Shown here: one piece after another, positions 32,104 through 41,727 of the stretch | Layout: every line of letters starts with the position of its first letter | Position numbering within the stretch: position 1 is the first letter of the stretch | Origin: Dehalococcoidia bacterium | GTDB taxonomy: Bacteria; Chloroflexota; Dehalococcoidia; UBA2979 | DNA length: 44,219 nucleotides | Assembly: GCA_009692765.1 (NCBI GenBank) | Contig: SHYQ01000005.1 | Coordinates: 1 to 44,219 of the forward strand | Direction of reading: 5' to 3' | Position numbers and translations under genes: made by a program | Notes under the pieces: generated by a model | Told to the model about the DNA's origin: nothing | Database searches by the model: none | The model's input: only the letters and a program-made list of their open reading frames with translations

Positions 32104-33810
32104 TCACTGCGCGAGCCGTGCCTCTTCCTCGGCGACCACGGAGTCGTCGAGCTTCTTGAAGAGCGGCGCGGGGGTGGGGAGGGCCGCGCCGGCCAGCACC
32201 GGCGTGCGCCGCCATCCCCCGGCTGCCACGTCGCCCTCGTGGCCGAGCAGCGCCCACGCCCGCTGGCAGGAGAACGGCAGCACCGGGTGGAGCAGCGTCA
32301 CGAGGCCGCTGATCGTGTTGAGCGCCACGTACAGCGTCTCCGCGGCGTGATCGCGGTCGGTCTTCACCGCGCTCCACGGTGCGCGGGCATCGAGGTACTG
32401 GTTGGCCGCCTGCGCCACCTCCATCGCCGCCGTCAGGCCGCGGCGCAACTGCACCCGCTCGAAGTCCGCGCCGACCGCCTCGAACGCCTCGTCGCAGCGT
32501 TCGAGCAGCGCGAGCGACTCGGGCGCGAGCGCGGCGGGCGGCGTGGGGACGCTGGCCTCGAAGTTGCGGTAAGTGATCGTCAGTACGCGGTTCACCAGGT
32601 TGCCCCAGCGCGCCACCAGCTCGTCGTTGTTGCGGCGCACGAACTCTGTCCACGTGAAGTCGGAGTCGCTGGTCTCGGGGGCGTTGGCCGTCAGCATGTA
32701 GCGCAGCGCGTCCGGGTCGTAGCGCTCCAGGTACTCGGGCAGCCAGATCACGCCGCCGCGGCTCTTCGACGCCTTCGTCCCGCCCATTGTCAGGTACTGG
32801 TTCGCGGGCACGTCGTACGGCAGGTTCAGGTCGCCGTGGCCGAGGATCATCGCGGGCCAGATCACCGTGTGGAACGGGATGTTGTCCTTGCCGATGAAGT
32901 GGAACGTGCGTGAAGTGTCGGCGGTCCACCAGTCGCGCCACGCCTCCGGGTCGCCGGTGGGGTTGGCCGGGCTCGCCGCCCATTCGATGGTGGCAGACAG
33001 GTAGCCGATCACCGCTTCGAACCAGACGTAGATGCGCTTGTCCTCGTACCCCTCGAGCGGGATCGGGACGCCCCACGTCAGGTCGCGAGTGATCGCGCGA
33101 TCCTTCAGCCCCTCGCGCAGCATGCCGAGCGTGAAGTTGCGGACGTTGGTGCGCCAGTGCTCCTTGCCGGCGACCCACTCTTGCAGGCGCTCCGTGAATG
33201 CGGACAGCCGCAGGAAGAAGTGCGACGAGGCGCGCCGCTCCGGCGTCGCGTCAGAGAGCTTCGAGCGCGGGTTGATGAGGTCCAGCGCGTCGAGGGTGGA
33301 GCCGCAGGTCTCGCACTGGTCGCCACGCGCGCCGTCCGCGCCGCACACGGGGCAGGTACCCTCGACATAACGGTCGGGGAGAAAGCGGCCCGCGACAGGG
33401 TCGAACAGCAGTTCCTGTTCCGCCTCGTACAGGTAGCCCGCTTCCAGCAGTCGGGTGAAGAAGTGCTGCGCGACTTCGATGTGGTTCGGCGTGTCCGTCG
33501 AGGTGAACAGGTCGAAGGAGATGCCGAACCCCGCCCATGTCTCGAGGAAGGACTGGTGGTAGCGCTGGAAGACCGCCTCGGGCGTGGTGCCTTCCTGCTC
33601 CGCGCGGACGGTCACCGGAGTGCCGTGCGAGTCGGAGCCGGAGACCATCAGCACGCGGCTCCCGCGCATCCGCTGGTAACGGGCGAAGATGTCCGCGGGG
33701 AGGTACGCCCCCGCCAGGTGGCCCGCGTGGAGGTGATTGTTGGCGTACGGCCACGCCACCGCGACGAGGATGGTCCCGGGCGCTCGAACGGAGGTTGTCG
33801 CGTTGGTCAT
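32104..33810 (-). CDS. metG: Methionyl-tRNA synthetase
   Basis: A 568-residue class I synthetase that charges tRNA-Met. The HIGH motif is HAGH (28-31, in PYANNHLHAGH) and KMSKS is KASKS (about 346-350). The four-Cys zinc knuckle (Cys153, 156, 166, 169) matches the E. coli-type connective peptide, as does RYQRMRG. The anticodon domain follows (WGNLVNRVLT), and the C-terminal dimerising tRNA-binding domain found in longer forms is absent. Start 33810 gives a nine-residue lead before the fold. Its promoter must lie in the 111-base divergent gap with the alpha/beta hydrolase, but I see no strong match. Confidence 0.95.
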   Translation of the reverse strand: MTNATTSVRAPGTILVAVAWPYANNHLHAGHLAGAYLPADIFARYQRMRGSRVLMVSGSDSHGTPVTVRAEQEGTTPEAVFQRYHQSFLETWAGFGISFDLFTSTDTPNHIEVAQHFFTRLLEAGYLYEAEQELLFDPVAGRFLPDRYVEGTCPVCGADGARGDQCETCGSTLDALDLINPRSKLSDATPERRASSHFFLRLSAFTERLQEWVAGKEHWRTNVRNFTLGMLREGLKDRAITRDLTWGVPIPLEGYEDKRIYVWFEAVIGYLSATIEWAASPANPTGDPEAWRDWWTADTSRTFHFIGKDNIPFHTVIWPAMILGHGDLNLPYDVPANQYLTMGGTKASKSRGGVIWLPEYLERYDPDALRYMLTANAPETSDSDFTWTEFVRRNNDELVARWGNLVNRVLTITYRNFEASVPTPPAALAPESLALLERCDEAFEAVGADFERVQLRRGLTAAMEVAQAANQYLDARAPWSAVKTDRDHAAETLYVALNTISGLVTLLHPVLPFSCQRAWALLGHEGDVAAGGWRRTPVLAGAALPTPAPLFKKLDDSVVAEEEARLAQ

Positions 33811-33921
33811 GGAACCGAAATCGTAGCATGGGCGCTCATATCGTCGACCTGCTCGCGGGTGGCTCACGGGCGCGTGTCGTGCAGCGGCGGATGCTGCTGA
33901 CCGGCGCTGCACGATTCGTCG

Positions 33922-35031
33922 ATGGCTATGTCGTTGGATAGATGGAGTATCCGCCGCCGCGTCGTCGCGATGGCCCTGGTCGTCGTGGCGCTCGGCACGC
34001 TGGCCTCCGCGCCGCATATCTCCGCGACTCTCCGCGCGGCGGCGCTGCTGGGCGATGTGGTATTCCGCGCGCCGGTACGCCCGCTGGCGTACCTGACCCC
34101 CGCGCCTACCACGGGGACGCTTCAGTGGGGGGAGGGCGGTGCCGGCGCGCTCACGCTTCCCGGCGGCACAGGCCCGCACGCCGGCCTCGTGCTCATGCTG
34201 GGCGCCGAGCCCGCCGAGCCGAGCGACCCGCGCGTCCAGCGGCTGACGGACGGACTCGCGCGCTCGGGGCTGGCCACGCTGCTCGTGCGCTCGCCGCGGC
34301 TCATCGATGGCGCGCTGACGCCCGACGAGGCGACGCTGCTGGTGGACGCCTTCCGGGCGCTGCGCGGCCATCCGCGCATCCGCGCCGACCGCGTGGCCTT
34401 CGTCGGCCTCTCGGTCGGCGGGTCGATCGCGATGATCGCCGCGGCCGATCCGGCGATCGCGGAACACGTCTGGTTCGTGCTGGCGATCGGCCCTCACTAC
34501 GATGGGCGCACACTCGTCGCCAGCATCGCCGGGCGCGCGTACCGCGATGCCGGCGCGACCGTCCCGTGGAGCCCCGATGCCACCGCCACCGGGATCATGA
34601 CGCGGACACTGCTGGCCGCGCTGCCGGGGGCGGATCGTGACGCGATCGCCGCCGGCACGCCGCCCACGAGCACCGACGGCGCGGTCGTGCGCGATCTGCT
34701 GCGCGCCCGGGATCTCGACGAGGCCGAGCGGCTGGTCGCGCGGCTCGGTCCGCCGATGCAGGCGGCGCTCGATGCGGTCAGCCCGCGCTCCCACCTCGCC
34801 GCGCTGCGGGCCCCGCTGTACCTGCTGCACGATCGGAGCGATGCATTCATCCCGTGGCCCGAGTCCGAGGCGATCGCGGCGGTGGCGCTCCCCGCCGTCT
34901 ACGAACGACTCGACCTGTTCGAGCACGTCGACCCCCGCCCGGGCAGCGCGACCATCCTGTTGCGAGACGGCTGGCGGCTGCTGCGGCTCTTCGCGCGCAT
35001 ACTCGCGAGCGCTGCGGAACCGCCTCAATGA
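33922..35031 (+). CDS. Membrane-anchored alpha/beta hydrolase
   Basis: A 369-residue protein with an N-terminal hydrophobic segment (about 14-32) that should be a signal anchor. The body is an alpha/beta hydrolase: nucleophile elbow GLSVGG (Ser164), an Asp in HDRSDAFIPW at about 302, and a His in FEHVDPRPG at about 333 complete a triad. The elbow and the HDRSD segment are like dienelactone- or acyl-transferase-type hydrolases, but the substrate is unknown. ATG 33922 has no clear ribosome site; ATG 33928 is an alternative. It is divergent from metG. Confidence 0.75.
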   Translation: MAMSLDRWSIRRRVVAMALVVVALGTLASAPHISATLRAAALLGDVVFRAPVRPLAYLTPAPTTGTLQWGEGGAGALTLPGGTGPHAGLVLMLGAEPAEPSDPRVQRLTDGLARSGLATLLVRSPRLIDGALTPDEATLLVDAFRALRGHPRIRADRVAFVGLSVGGSIAMIAAADPAIAEHVWFVLAIGPHYDGRTLVASIAGRAYRDAGATVPWSPDATATGIMTRTLLAALPGADRDAIAAGTPPTSTDGAVVRDLLRARDLDEAERLVARLGPPMQAALDAVSPRSHLAALRAPLYLLHDRSDAFIPWPESEAIAAVALPAVYERLDLFEHVDPRPGSATILLRDGWRLLRLFARILASAAEPPQ

Positions 35032-35177
35032 CCGCCGGGCGAAGGTGGGGCACGGGCGGGATGCCCTGGGCCGGCGGCGGCAGTAGCGAGACGCCTCTCT
35101 TGCCGGTGGGCGCCGCGGCCGAGGGCGTTGCGGGTCACTCCCGACGGCGAAGTGCTCATCCGACTGAGCGGTACGGA

Positions 35178-35206
35178 TTGACCCACCTCTGGTCGAGCGA
35201 TAACCT
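35178..35206 (+). promoter_or_regulatory. Candidate promoter for guaB3
   Basis: TTGACC (35178-35183), a 17-base spacer and TAACCT (35201-35206). Transcription would start near 35213, leaving about 150 bases of leader containing the short ORF and hairpin described next. Bases 35032-35177 show nothing recognisable. Confidence 0.45.
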
Positions 35207-35246
35207 GAACCGCACTCTCCTGACAGCACATGACGGTGAGACGCCA

Positions 35247-35297
35247 ATGCAGGGCCGTGTTCCATTCAGGCACCACTCGACGGGATTCCGCGGGTAG
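35247..35297 (+). CDS. Possible 16-codon leader peptide upstream of guaB3
   Basis: ATG 35247 is preceded by GGTGAG seven bases upstream and opens a 16-codon frame (MQGRVPFRHHSTGFRG) ending at TAG 35295-35297. It lies after a promoter candidate and 18 bases before a perfect 9-bp stem-loop. Two His and three Arg codons occur but no striking single-amino-acid run, so a classical amino-acid attenuator is not evident. Its reality is uncertain. Confidence 0.3.
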   Translation: MQGRVPFRHHSTGFRG

Positions 35298-35315
35298 GTG
35301 TGCGCCCAATCCAAC

Positions 35316-35338
35316 AACCCCCTCCGCGCGAGGGGGTT
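35316..35338 (+). terminator. Stem-loop (attenuator/terminator candidate) in the guaB3 leader
   Basis: AACCCCCTC (35316-35324) pairs perfectly with GAGGGGGTT (35330-35338) around a five-base loop, followed by only one further T. It lies 28 bases before the guaB3 GTG and downstream of a promoter candidate, so it could attenuate guaB3. It could equally end transcripts from the alpha/beta hydrolase gene. Confidence 0.5.
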
Positions 35339-35366
35339 TGCGTAATGCGCGTAGTGGGGGTGTGAC

Positions 35367-36563
35367 GTGGTAACCAGCGAACGACCGCAATCTTCGGCAT
35401 CCGCGTCGTCCTCCGTGACGCGCAAGACACTCGAGCACGCGTACGGCTTCGATGACGTCGCGATTGTTCCCGGGGCGGTGACGACCAACCCCGAGTTGGT
35501 CTCCACCGACTTCCAGCTCGGCGAACATACCTTCCGTGTTCCGATCATGGCGTCGTCGATGGACGGCGTGGTGGATCCGAAGTTCGCGATCAACTTCAGC
35601 AAGCTCGGCGGCCTCGCTGTGCTGAACCTCGACGGCGTGTGGACGCGCTACGAGGACGCGGCGGCGGTGCTCGAGGAGATCGCGGCGGCCGACCTGGAAA
35701 CCTCCACGAAGATCATCCAGCGCGTGTACCAGGAGCCGATCAAAGAGCACCTAGTCGGCCAGCGCGTCGAGGAGATCAAGGCGGCGGGCGGCTTCGCCAT
35801 CGTCGGCAGCACTCCGCAGAACACCAAGAAGTTCGGCCCGATCACGAAGGATGCCGGCGCTGACTTCTTCGTCGTGGCCTCCACGGTCACCACCGCGCGC
35901 CACATGTCGCGGTCGCTTAAGGGGCTGCAACTCGACGAGCTGGTGAAGCAGATGGCGGGCGTCCCCATCCTCGTCGGCAACACCGTCGACTTCACAGCGA
36001 CGATCGAGCTCATGGAGACGGGCATCCACGGCGTATTGATCGGCGTCGGCCCCGGCGCCGCCTGCACCTCGCGCGAGGTGCTCGGCATCGGCATGCCGCA
36101 GGTCACCGCGACGATCGAGACGGCGCATGCGCGCGACGTCTACTTCGAGCGCACCGGTCGCTACGTCCCGATCATCACCGACGGGGGTCTGCGCACGGGC
36201 GGCGACGTGTCGAAGGCGATCTGCGCGGGCGCGGACGCGGTCATGATCGGATCGCCGTTCGCCGGCACCATCGGCGCACCGGGACGCGGCTTCCACTGGG
36301 GCATGGCGACGCCGAACCAGGAGTTGCCGCGCGGGGTGCGCGTGAAGATCGGCCAGACGCACAGCGTGGAGACGCTGCTGTTCGGCCCGACCTCGAAGAC
36401 GGACGGCACGGAGAACCTGGTCGGTGCGCTGCGCACCTCGATGGCGACGTGCGGCGCGCAGACGATCCGCGAGTTCCACGATGCGCGGATGATCATCGCT
36501 CCGTCCATCAAGACCGAGGGCAAGATCTACCAGATGGCGCAGACGCGTCCGGCAGGCATCTAA
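35367..36563 (+). CDS. GuaB3-family IMP dehydrogenase-related protein
   Basis: A 398-residue TIM-barrel protein of the IMP dehydrogenase/GMP reductase superfamily without CBS domains. The catalytic loop is GVGPGAACTSREVLGIG with Cys233. PIMASSMDGVVDP, IITDGGLRTGGDVSKAICAGADAVMIGSPFA and the closing MAQTRPAGI are typical of the GuaB3 group found in Actinobacteria, cyanobacteria and Chloroflexota. Relatives act in guanine-nucleotide metabolism, but for some the reaction (IMPDH or GMP reductase-like) is unsettled. The start is GTG 35367 with a G-run just upstream, which lies three bases from an out-of-frame TAA. The stop overlaps the next ATG by one base. Confidence 0.9.
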   Translation: MVTSERPQSSASASSSVTRKTLEHAYGFDDVAIVPGAVTTNPELVSTDFQLGEHTFRVPIMASSMDGVVDPKFAINFSKLGGLAVLNLDGVWTRYEDAAAVLEEIAAADLETSTKIIQRVYQEPIKEHLVGQRVEEIKAAGGFAIVGSTPQNTKKFGPITKDAGADFFVVASTVTTARHMSRSLKGLQLDELVKQMAGVPILVGNTVDFTATIELMETGIHGVLIGVGPGAACTSREVLGIGMPQVTATIETAHARDVYFERTGRYVPIITDGGLRTGGDVSKAICAGADAVMIGSPFAGTIGAPGRGFHWGMATPNQELPRGVRVKIGQTHSVETLLFGPTSKTDGTENLVGALRTSMATCGAQTIREFHDARMIIAPSIKTEGKIYQMAQTRPAGI

Positions 36564-36895
36564 TGGCCACGCGCGCAACATCGAAGGCTGCCGCCCCGGC
36601 GACTGGTGGGGCGAACGGCGGGGGCGTCGCGTCTGCGATGCCGGTGCTCGGGCCCAGCCGCATCGTGTGGGTGTTCCGCGTGGGCGGACCGCAGCCGATG
36701 GCAATCGGCCGGCTGTACGTGTTGGGCGCGGTCGGTTCGCCGCAGCACCTGCTACAGCCGCGCCTTCGCCTCGCTCCGGGGCGGTACAACCTGATGTTCG
36801 CCCGCTACGGCGTGCGTTGGCCGGTGACGCTCACCCGCATCGAGGGCGGCGCGCACGCGGACGACATGCTCGTCTGGGGGCGCGTCCCGCTGTAG
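36563..36895 (+). CDS. Unknown 110-residue protein coupled to guaB3
   Basis: The ATG shares a base with the guaB3 stop (TAATG). The first about 30 residues are Ala/Gly-rich and probably disordered. The remainder looks all-beta, with strands such as SRIVWVFRVGG, AIGRLYVLGAV, GRYNLMFARYG and VTLTRIEGG. No metal motif or membrane segment appears. I do not recognise a family; the tight coupling suggests co-production with the GuaB3 protein, nothing more. Confidence 0.6.
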   Translation: MATRATSKAAAPATGGANGGGVASAMPVLGPSRIVWVFRVGGPQPMAIGRLYVLGAVGSPQHLLQPRLRLAPGRYNLMFARYGVRWPVTLTRIEGGAHADDMLVWGRVPL

Positions 36896-36930
36896 GGCTT
36901 GGCCGACGCGCCCGGAGGAGCACTGCGCGG

Positions 36931-37866
36931 CTATCCGGCCGGCGGCGCCGTCGGATAGCCGGTGCGCACCTCGACCACTCGCCGGATGCCCCGCAGGTCG
37001 CGATGCACGCGCACGTCCAGCGGCCCGCGCCCGGCGGCGCTCAGCGCCCGCGTGACGAGATCCTCCACGAACCCCGCTTGGCCCGCGCCCAGCTCGAAGA
37101 TCACCGCGGTGGCATCCGCCGCGAGGTGCGCGGGCAGTTGATCGGCGAGGCGCGCGATGATTTCGATGCCGGTGGGGCCGCCCTCGACGGCGATCTGCGG
37201 CTCGGCGGCGCGGATCTCCTCGGGGAGGTCCTCGTAGTCGTCGGTGGGGACGTACGGCAGGTTCGCGCAGAGCACGTCGATCGGCTCGGTGAGCGGATCG
37301 GCGAGGTCGCCCGTCAGCAGCACCACGCGCTCCGCCAGCCCGAAGCGACGCATGTTGCGCGCCGCCCAGCGCAGCGCCTCGCCCGAGACGTCCACGCCGT
37401 ACACCTGCGTCGATGGGGCGTGCTGCGCGATGGCCAGCGCGATCGCGCCGGAGCCGGTGCCGATGTCCGCGACGCGCACGAGACGCCGCGCGCGCGGGTG
37501 CTCCGCGATCGCGGCGAGCGCTGCCTCCACCAGCGTCTCCGTCTCGGGACGCGGGATCAGGCAGCCGGGGCCGACCTCGAAGGTCATGCCGTAGAACTCG
37601 CGCGTGCCGAGGATGTAGGCGAGCGGCTCGTGCGCAAGCCGCCGCGCGAGCAGCGCCTCGAACGTCGCGAGCGCTTCCGCGTAGGCGGGCAGCGCGCCGG
37701 CCGCGATCACCCGCGCGCGATCGAAGCCGCTCGCCGCGCCGTACAGCAGGTCCGCCTCCAGGCACCCCTCGTCGAGGTCTTCCGCGGCGTGTGCCGCGAC
37801 GAGGCGTTCTGCCGCGTGGCGCAGGATGACGCGCAGCGGCTCGGCCGCTGGCGCGTCACGCGTCAC
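36931..37866 (-). CDS. prmC: Release-factor glutamine N5-methyltransferase PrmC
   Basis: A 311-residue methyltransferase that methylates the Gln of the GGQ motif in RF1/RF2. It has the helical N-terminal domain, ILGTREFYGM and GCLIPRPETE, the SAM-binding VADIGTGSGAIALA (GTGSG 136-140), GVDVS and the active-site CANLPYV (NLPY 202-205, a common variant of NPPY). GTG 37866 overlaps the stop of the upstream SPOUT gene (GTGA) and is preferred over a second, out-of-frame GTG at 37859. Its substrate RF1 is encoded two genes upstream, so function and context agree. Confidence 0.94.
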   Translation of the reverse strand: MTRDAPAAEPLRVILRHAAERLVAAHAAEDLDEGCLEADLLYGAASGFDRARVIAAGALPAYAEALATFEALLARRLAHEPLAYILGTREFYGMTFEVGPGCLIPRPETETLVEAALAAIAEHPRARRLVRVADIGTGSGAIALAIAQHAPSTQVYGVDVSGEALRWAARNMRRFGLAERVVLLTGDLADPLTEPIDVLCANLPYVPTDDYEDLPEEIRAAEPQIAVEGGPTGIEIIARLADQLPAHLAADATAVIFELGAGQAGFVEDLVTRALSAAGRGPLDVRVHRDLRGIRRVVEVRTGYPTAPPAG

Positions 37867-38690
37867 GACCCGGCCTCGGACGTCTCGCGCCGTTCGAGCA
37901 CCTCGTACAGCAACAGCGCGGTGGCGACCGCGAGGTTCAGCGAGTCGGCGCGGCCATGCATCGGGATGCTCACCATGCGGCCGCAGAGCGTCTGCTGCTC
38001 GGTGGTCAGTCCCTCGCGCTCGCTGCCCATCAGCAGCACCGTGCGCGCGCCGTAGTCCGCCTCGCGGTACGACTCGGGCGCGCGGTCGGAGGCGCCCACC
38101 ACGGTCGCCTGCTCTCCGCGCGCCCAGTCCACGAACGCCTCGAACGAGGCGCGCACGAGGCGGCGCGAGAACACCGCGCCCATGCTGGCGCGCATCGCCG
38201 CCGGGTCGTAGGGGTCGGTGCTCGCGTCCAGCAGGATCACGCCCTCGGCGTCCGCGCCGTCGCAGGTGCGCAGGATCGTGCCCAGGTTGCCGGGGTCGGC
38301 GACCGAGGCCAGCGCGACCCAGCGGTCGCCGTCCGCGAGGCGCACTTCGGGGAGCGAGAGCCACTGCTGGCGGACGATCGCGCCGAGTCCCTGCGGGCCG
38401 TCGCGGTCGGAGAGCGAGCGGAAGACCGCACTGGACACCTCCATGATCTCGACGCCGTCGATCCGTGCGGCCTCGACGGCGTCGCGAGCGAAGTCGCTGG
38501 TGAGGAGGTCCGGAGCGACGACCAGCGTGTCGATGGGGGCGTTCAACTGGAGCGCCTCGATGGTGGGGCGGATGCCCTCCACCCACGCGAGGCCGGTGCG
38601 CTCGCGCTCGCGCCGCTGCCGGAGCGCGCGGATCAGCTTGACGCGGGCGTTCGCGGTGCTCGTGATCGCGGCGGCATCCCTCGAAGGCAT
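37863..38690 (-). CDS. TrmH/SpoU-family RNA 2-prime-O-ribose methyltransferase
   Basis: A 275-residue SPOUT methyltransferase with the N-terminal SpoU_sub_bind segment (ITSTANARVKLIRAL through WVEGIRPTIEALQ). The three SPOUT motifs are DPGNLGTILRT, LLMGSEREGL and IPMHGRADSLNLAVATALLLYE. Relatives methylate ribose in 23S rRNA (RlmB-like) or tRNA; which RNA is unknown. It lies between prfA and prmC, ten bases after the prfA stop, and overlaps prmC by four bases. No clear Shine-Dalgarno precedes its ATG, which fits coupling to prfA translation. Confidence 0.92.
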   Translation of the reverse strand: MPSRDAAAITSTANARVKLIRALRQRRERERTGLAWVEGIRPTIEALQLNAPIDTLVVAPDLLTSDFARDAVEAARIDGVEIMEVSSAVFRSLSDRDGPQGLGAIVRQQWLSLPEVRLADGDRWVALASVADPGNLGTILRTCDGADAEGVILLDASTDPYDPAAMRASMGAVFSRRLVRASFEAFVDWARGEQATVVGASDRAPESYREADYGARTVLLMGSEREGLTTEQQTLCGRMVSIPMHGRADSLNLAVATALLLYEVLERRETSEAGS

Positions 38691-38700
38691 GGGAGGATGC

Positions 38701-39768
<1,068 letters not shown>

Positions 39769-39842
39769 GGGTACAGGTTAACAGCGGGTGGAGCTATGGA
39801 AGTAGACTCGGCCGAGCCGGACACTCTGTGGGGAGGGGCCTC

Positions 39843-40337
39843 ATGCTGAAGGCGATCCGCGATCTCTATGAACGGGCGGAAAGGTGGGCAAGTCGTCGAC
39901 CGCTTGCGGCTGGGCTCGTGATGGCCCTGCTGGCACCTCTCGTCTCGGGAACGCTCAAGTACTTCCTGATTGTCGTCGTCGTCCTGATCATCTTTGTCGA
40001 GTCGCTCGCCGCGTACCTGCTCGCGGTTGGCCTCGTTGTTGTGTTCGCCGTGGCCCATGCGGTCGAGGCAAGAAGAGAAGCGAGTAAGGCGGGGCTCGGG
40101 CGAAGGTGGGTGTTCGGGTACGCCGTCGTCGTCGCTTTCTTTCGAATGGTTACTCCCGTGGGATGGCTGGTCGGGCTGCGGATCGCTAGAGGTGCAGGCG
40201 TCGGTGGTGGCTGGGGAGAGTTCGGGGTCCCACTCCTATTCGCCTTTGTCGGAACGCTGATTGGAATTCTCTTGGCTTGGGGGCTTCAAGCCGTCCGGCC
40301 GTCGCCGTTCGGGAAGTCATGGTGGCTCATCCACTAG
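39843..40337 (+). CDS. Unknown multi-pass membrane protein
   Basis: A 164-residue protein starting at ATG 39843 with a strong GGGGAGGGG ribosome site. About four hydrophobic segments are visible: about 22-40 (GLVMALLAPLVSG), 42-72 (YFLIVVVVLIIFVESLAAYLLAVGLVVVF), 93-120 (VFGYAVVVAFFRMVTPVGWLVGL) and 132-154 (FGVPLLFAFVGTLIGILLAWG). I do not recognise a family. By eye the base composition is less GC-rich than the flanking genes, which may mean a later arrival. A GTG at 39828 in frame is less likely. Confidence 0.6.
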   Translation: MLKAIRDLYERAERWASRRPLAAGLVMALLAPLVSGTLKYFLIVVVVLIIFVESLAAYLLAVGLVVVFAVAHAVEARREASKAGLGRRWVFGYAVVVAFFRMVTPVGWLVGLRIARGAGVGGGWGEFGVPLLFAFVGTLIGILLAWGLQAVRPSPFGKSWWLIH

Positions 40338-40344
40338 GTAGGGC

Positions 40345-41634
40345 CTACACGCGTAGCCCCGTCGCGAGCGCGCCGAGGTCCCCCGCCGGCACCGTCCGCT
40401 GCTCCGTGTCATCGGGGTCGTCGCCGCGCAGCGGCTTGAGCACCACCGTGCCCGCGTCCGCCTCGGCGTCGCCGACGATCAGCGCGTAGCGCGCGCCGGA
40501 GGCATCGGCGGCGCGCATCGCGGCGCGCATCGAGCGGCCGGGGAGGCCGCTGCGCACCGCAACGCCCGCGTCGCGAAGCAGGCGGGCGGCGCGCGCGGCG
40601 GCGGCGGGGCCGCGCTCGCCGAGGGGGATCGTCACGACGTCCGGCGCGCGCTCCTCGGCCGGCCCCCCCGGCGCCAGGCCGCGCTCGCGCATGTTCAGCG
40701 CGATGCGCTCGATGCCGGTGGCGAAGCCGACCGCCGGCGTGGCGGGGCCGCCGAGCGCCTCCATCAGGCCGTCGTAGCGGCCGCCCGCGCCGATCGTGGA
40801 CTGGCCGACCGCATCGGGCGGCTCCACCTCCCACACTGTGCGTGCGTAGTAGTCGAGGCCGCGCACGATACGCGGGTCGATCGCGTAGGCGATGCCGAGG
40901 TCGCCGAGGTGGCGCTGCACCGCCTCGAAGTGCGCGCGGTCCTCGGCGGACAGGTGGTCGAGGATGCTCGGCGCGGAGAGCACCGCCTCGTGCTGCGCGT
41001 CCTCCTTCGAGTCGAGGATGCGCAGGATGTTCGTCTCGAAGCGGCGGCGGGAGTCGGTGGAGAGTGTTCCCAAATGCGGCAGGAAGTGCCGCTCCAGCAC
41101 CTTGCCGAAGGCGCGGCGCGTCTCCGCCGTGCCGATCGAGTTGATGCGCAGCGAGAGATCGGTCAGCCCGAGTTCGCCGTAGAGCGTCAGTTGCAGGTCG
41201 ATCAGCTCCGCGTCGGCGGCGGGCGAGTCGGTGCCGATCGCCTCGACGCCGAACTGCCACAACTGGCGGTAGCGCCCAGCCTGTGGGCGGTCGTAGCGGA
41301 AGAAGGGGCCGAAGTAGAAGAGCCGCACCGGCTGCGGCCGGCTGGCCATGCCGTGCTCGAGGTAGGCGCGGCAGACCGCCGCCGTCCCCTCCGGGCGCAG
41401 CGCGAGGGCGTCCCCGCCGCGGTCCTCGAAGAGGTAGACCTCCTTGCGCACGATGTCCGACTCGTCGCCCGCGGTGTGCAGGAAGACCGCGGCATCCTCC
41501 ACGATCGGGGTGGTGATCTGGCGGTAGTCGTACAGCCGCGCCACGCGCTCCGCGGTGTCGCGGATGAAGCGCCAGAGGTCTGCGTCCTCCGGCAGGGTGT
41601 CGTGCATGCCGCGCGGGGCGCGAGGTGAAGCCAT
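40345..41634 (-). CDS. hisS: Histidyl-tRNA synthetase
   Basis: A 429-residue class II synthetase. Motif 1 follows APRGMHDTLPEDA, motif 2 contains YFGPFFRYDRPQAGRYRQLWQFG, the histidine-specific loops are RGLDYYARTVWEV and GAGGRYDGLM, and motif 3 is GFATGIERI. The C-terminal anticodon-binding domain carries ALIVGDAEADAGTVVLKPL. These distinguish it from the HisZ paralogue, which lacks the anticodon domain. ATG 41634 is the start and is divergent from rel, with 93 bases between. Confidence 0.96.
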   Translation of the reverse strand: MASPRAPRGMHDTLPEDADLWRFIRDTAERVARLYDYRQITTPIVEDAAVFLHTAGDESDIVRKEVYLFEDRGGDALALRPEGTAAVCRAYLEHGMASRPQPVRLFYFGPFFRYDRPQAGRYRQLWQFGVEAIGTDSPAADAELIDLQLTLYGELGLTDLSLRINSIGTAETRRAFGKVLERHFLPHLGTLSTDSRRRFETNILRILDSKEDAQHEAVLSAPSILDHLSAEDRAHFEAVQRHLGDLGIAYAIDPRIVRGLDYYARTVWEVEPPDAVGQSTIGAGGRYDGLMEALGGPATPAVGFATGIERIALNMRERGLAPGGPAEERAPDVVTIPLGERGPAAAARAARLLRDAGVAVRSGLPGRSMRAAMRAADASGARYALIVGDAEADAGTVVLKPLRGDDPDDTEQRTVPAGDLGALATGLRV

Positions 41635-41707
41635 GGGCCGGAGTCTACGGGCGGCTCCGGGCCCGGGCAACGCGAGGGCCTTCCCGGGCGGCTCCGCGGG
41701 AGGCGCT

Positions 41708-41718
41708 TGGTATACACT
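41708..41718 (+). promoter_or_regulatory. Extended -10 promoter candidate for rel
   Basis: TGG followed by TATACA (41711-41716; also readable as TACACT 41713-41718) forms an extended -10 element. Transcription would begin only a few bases before ATG 41728, so the message would be nearly leaderless. No convincing -35 box is present, consistent with an extended -10 type. Confidence 0.45.
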
Positions 41719-41727
41719 CGCGTCAGT

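Noticed and set aside
36563-36895. Idea that the unknown protein after guaB3 is a CBS-domain regulator split from IMP dehydrogenase
   Set aside because: The length and all-beta look do not match a CBS pair, and the Gly/Ala-rich start has no CBS motif.
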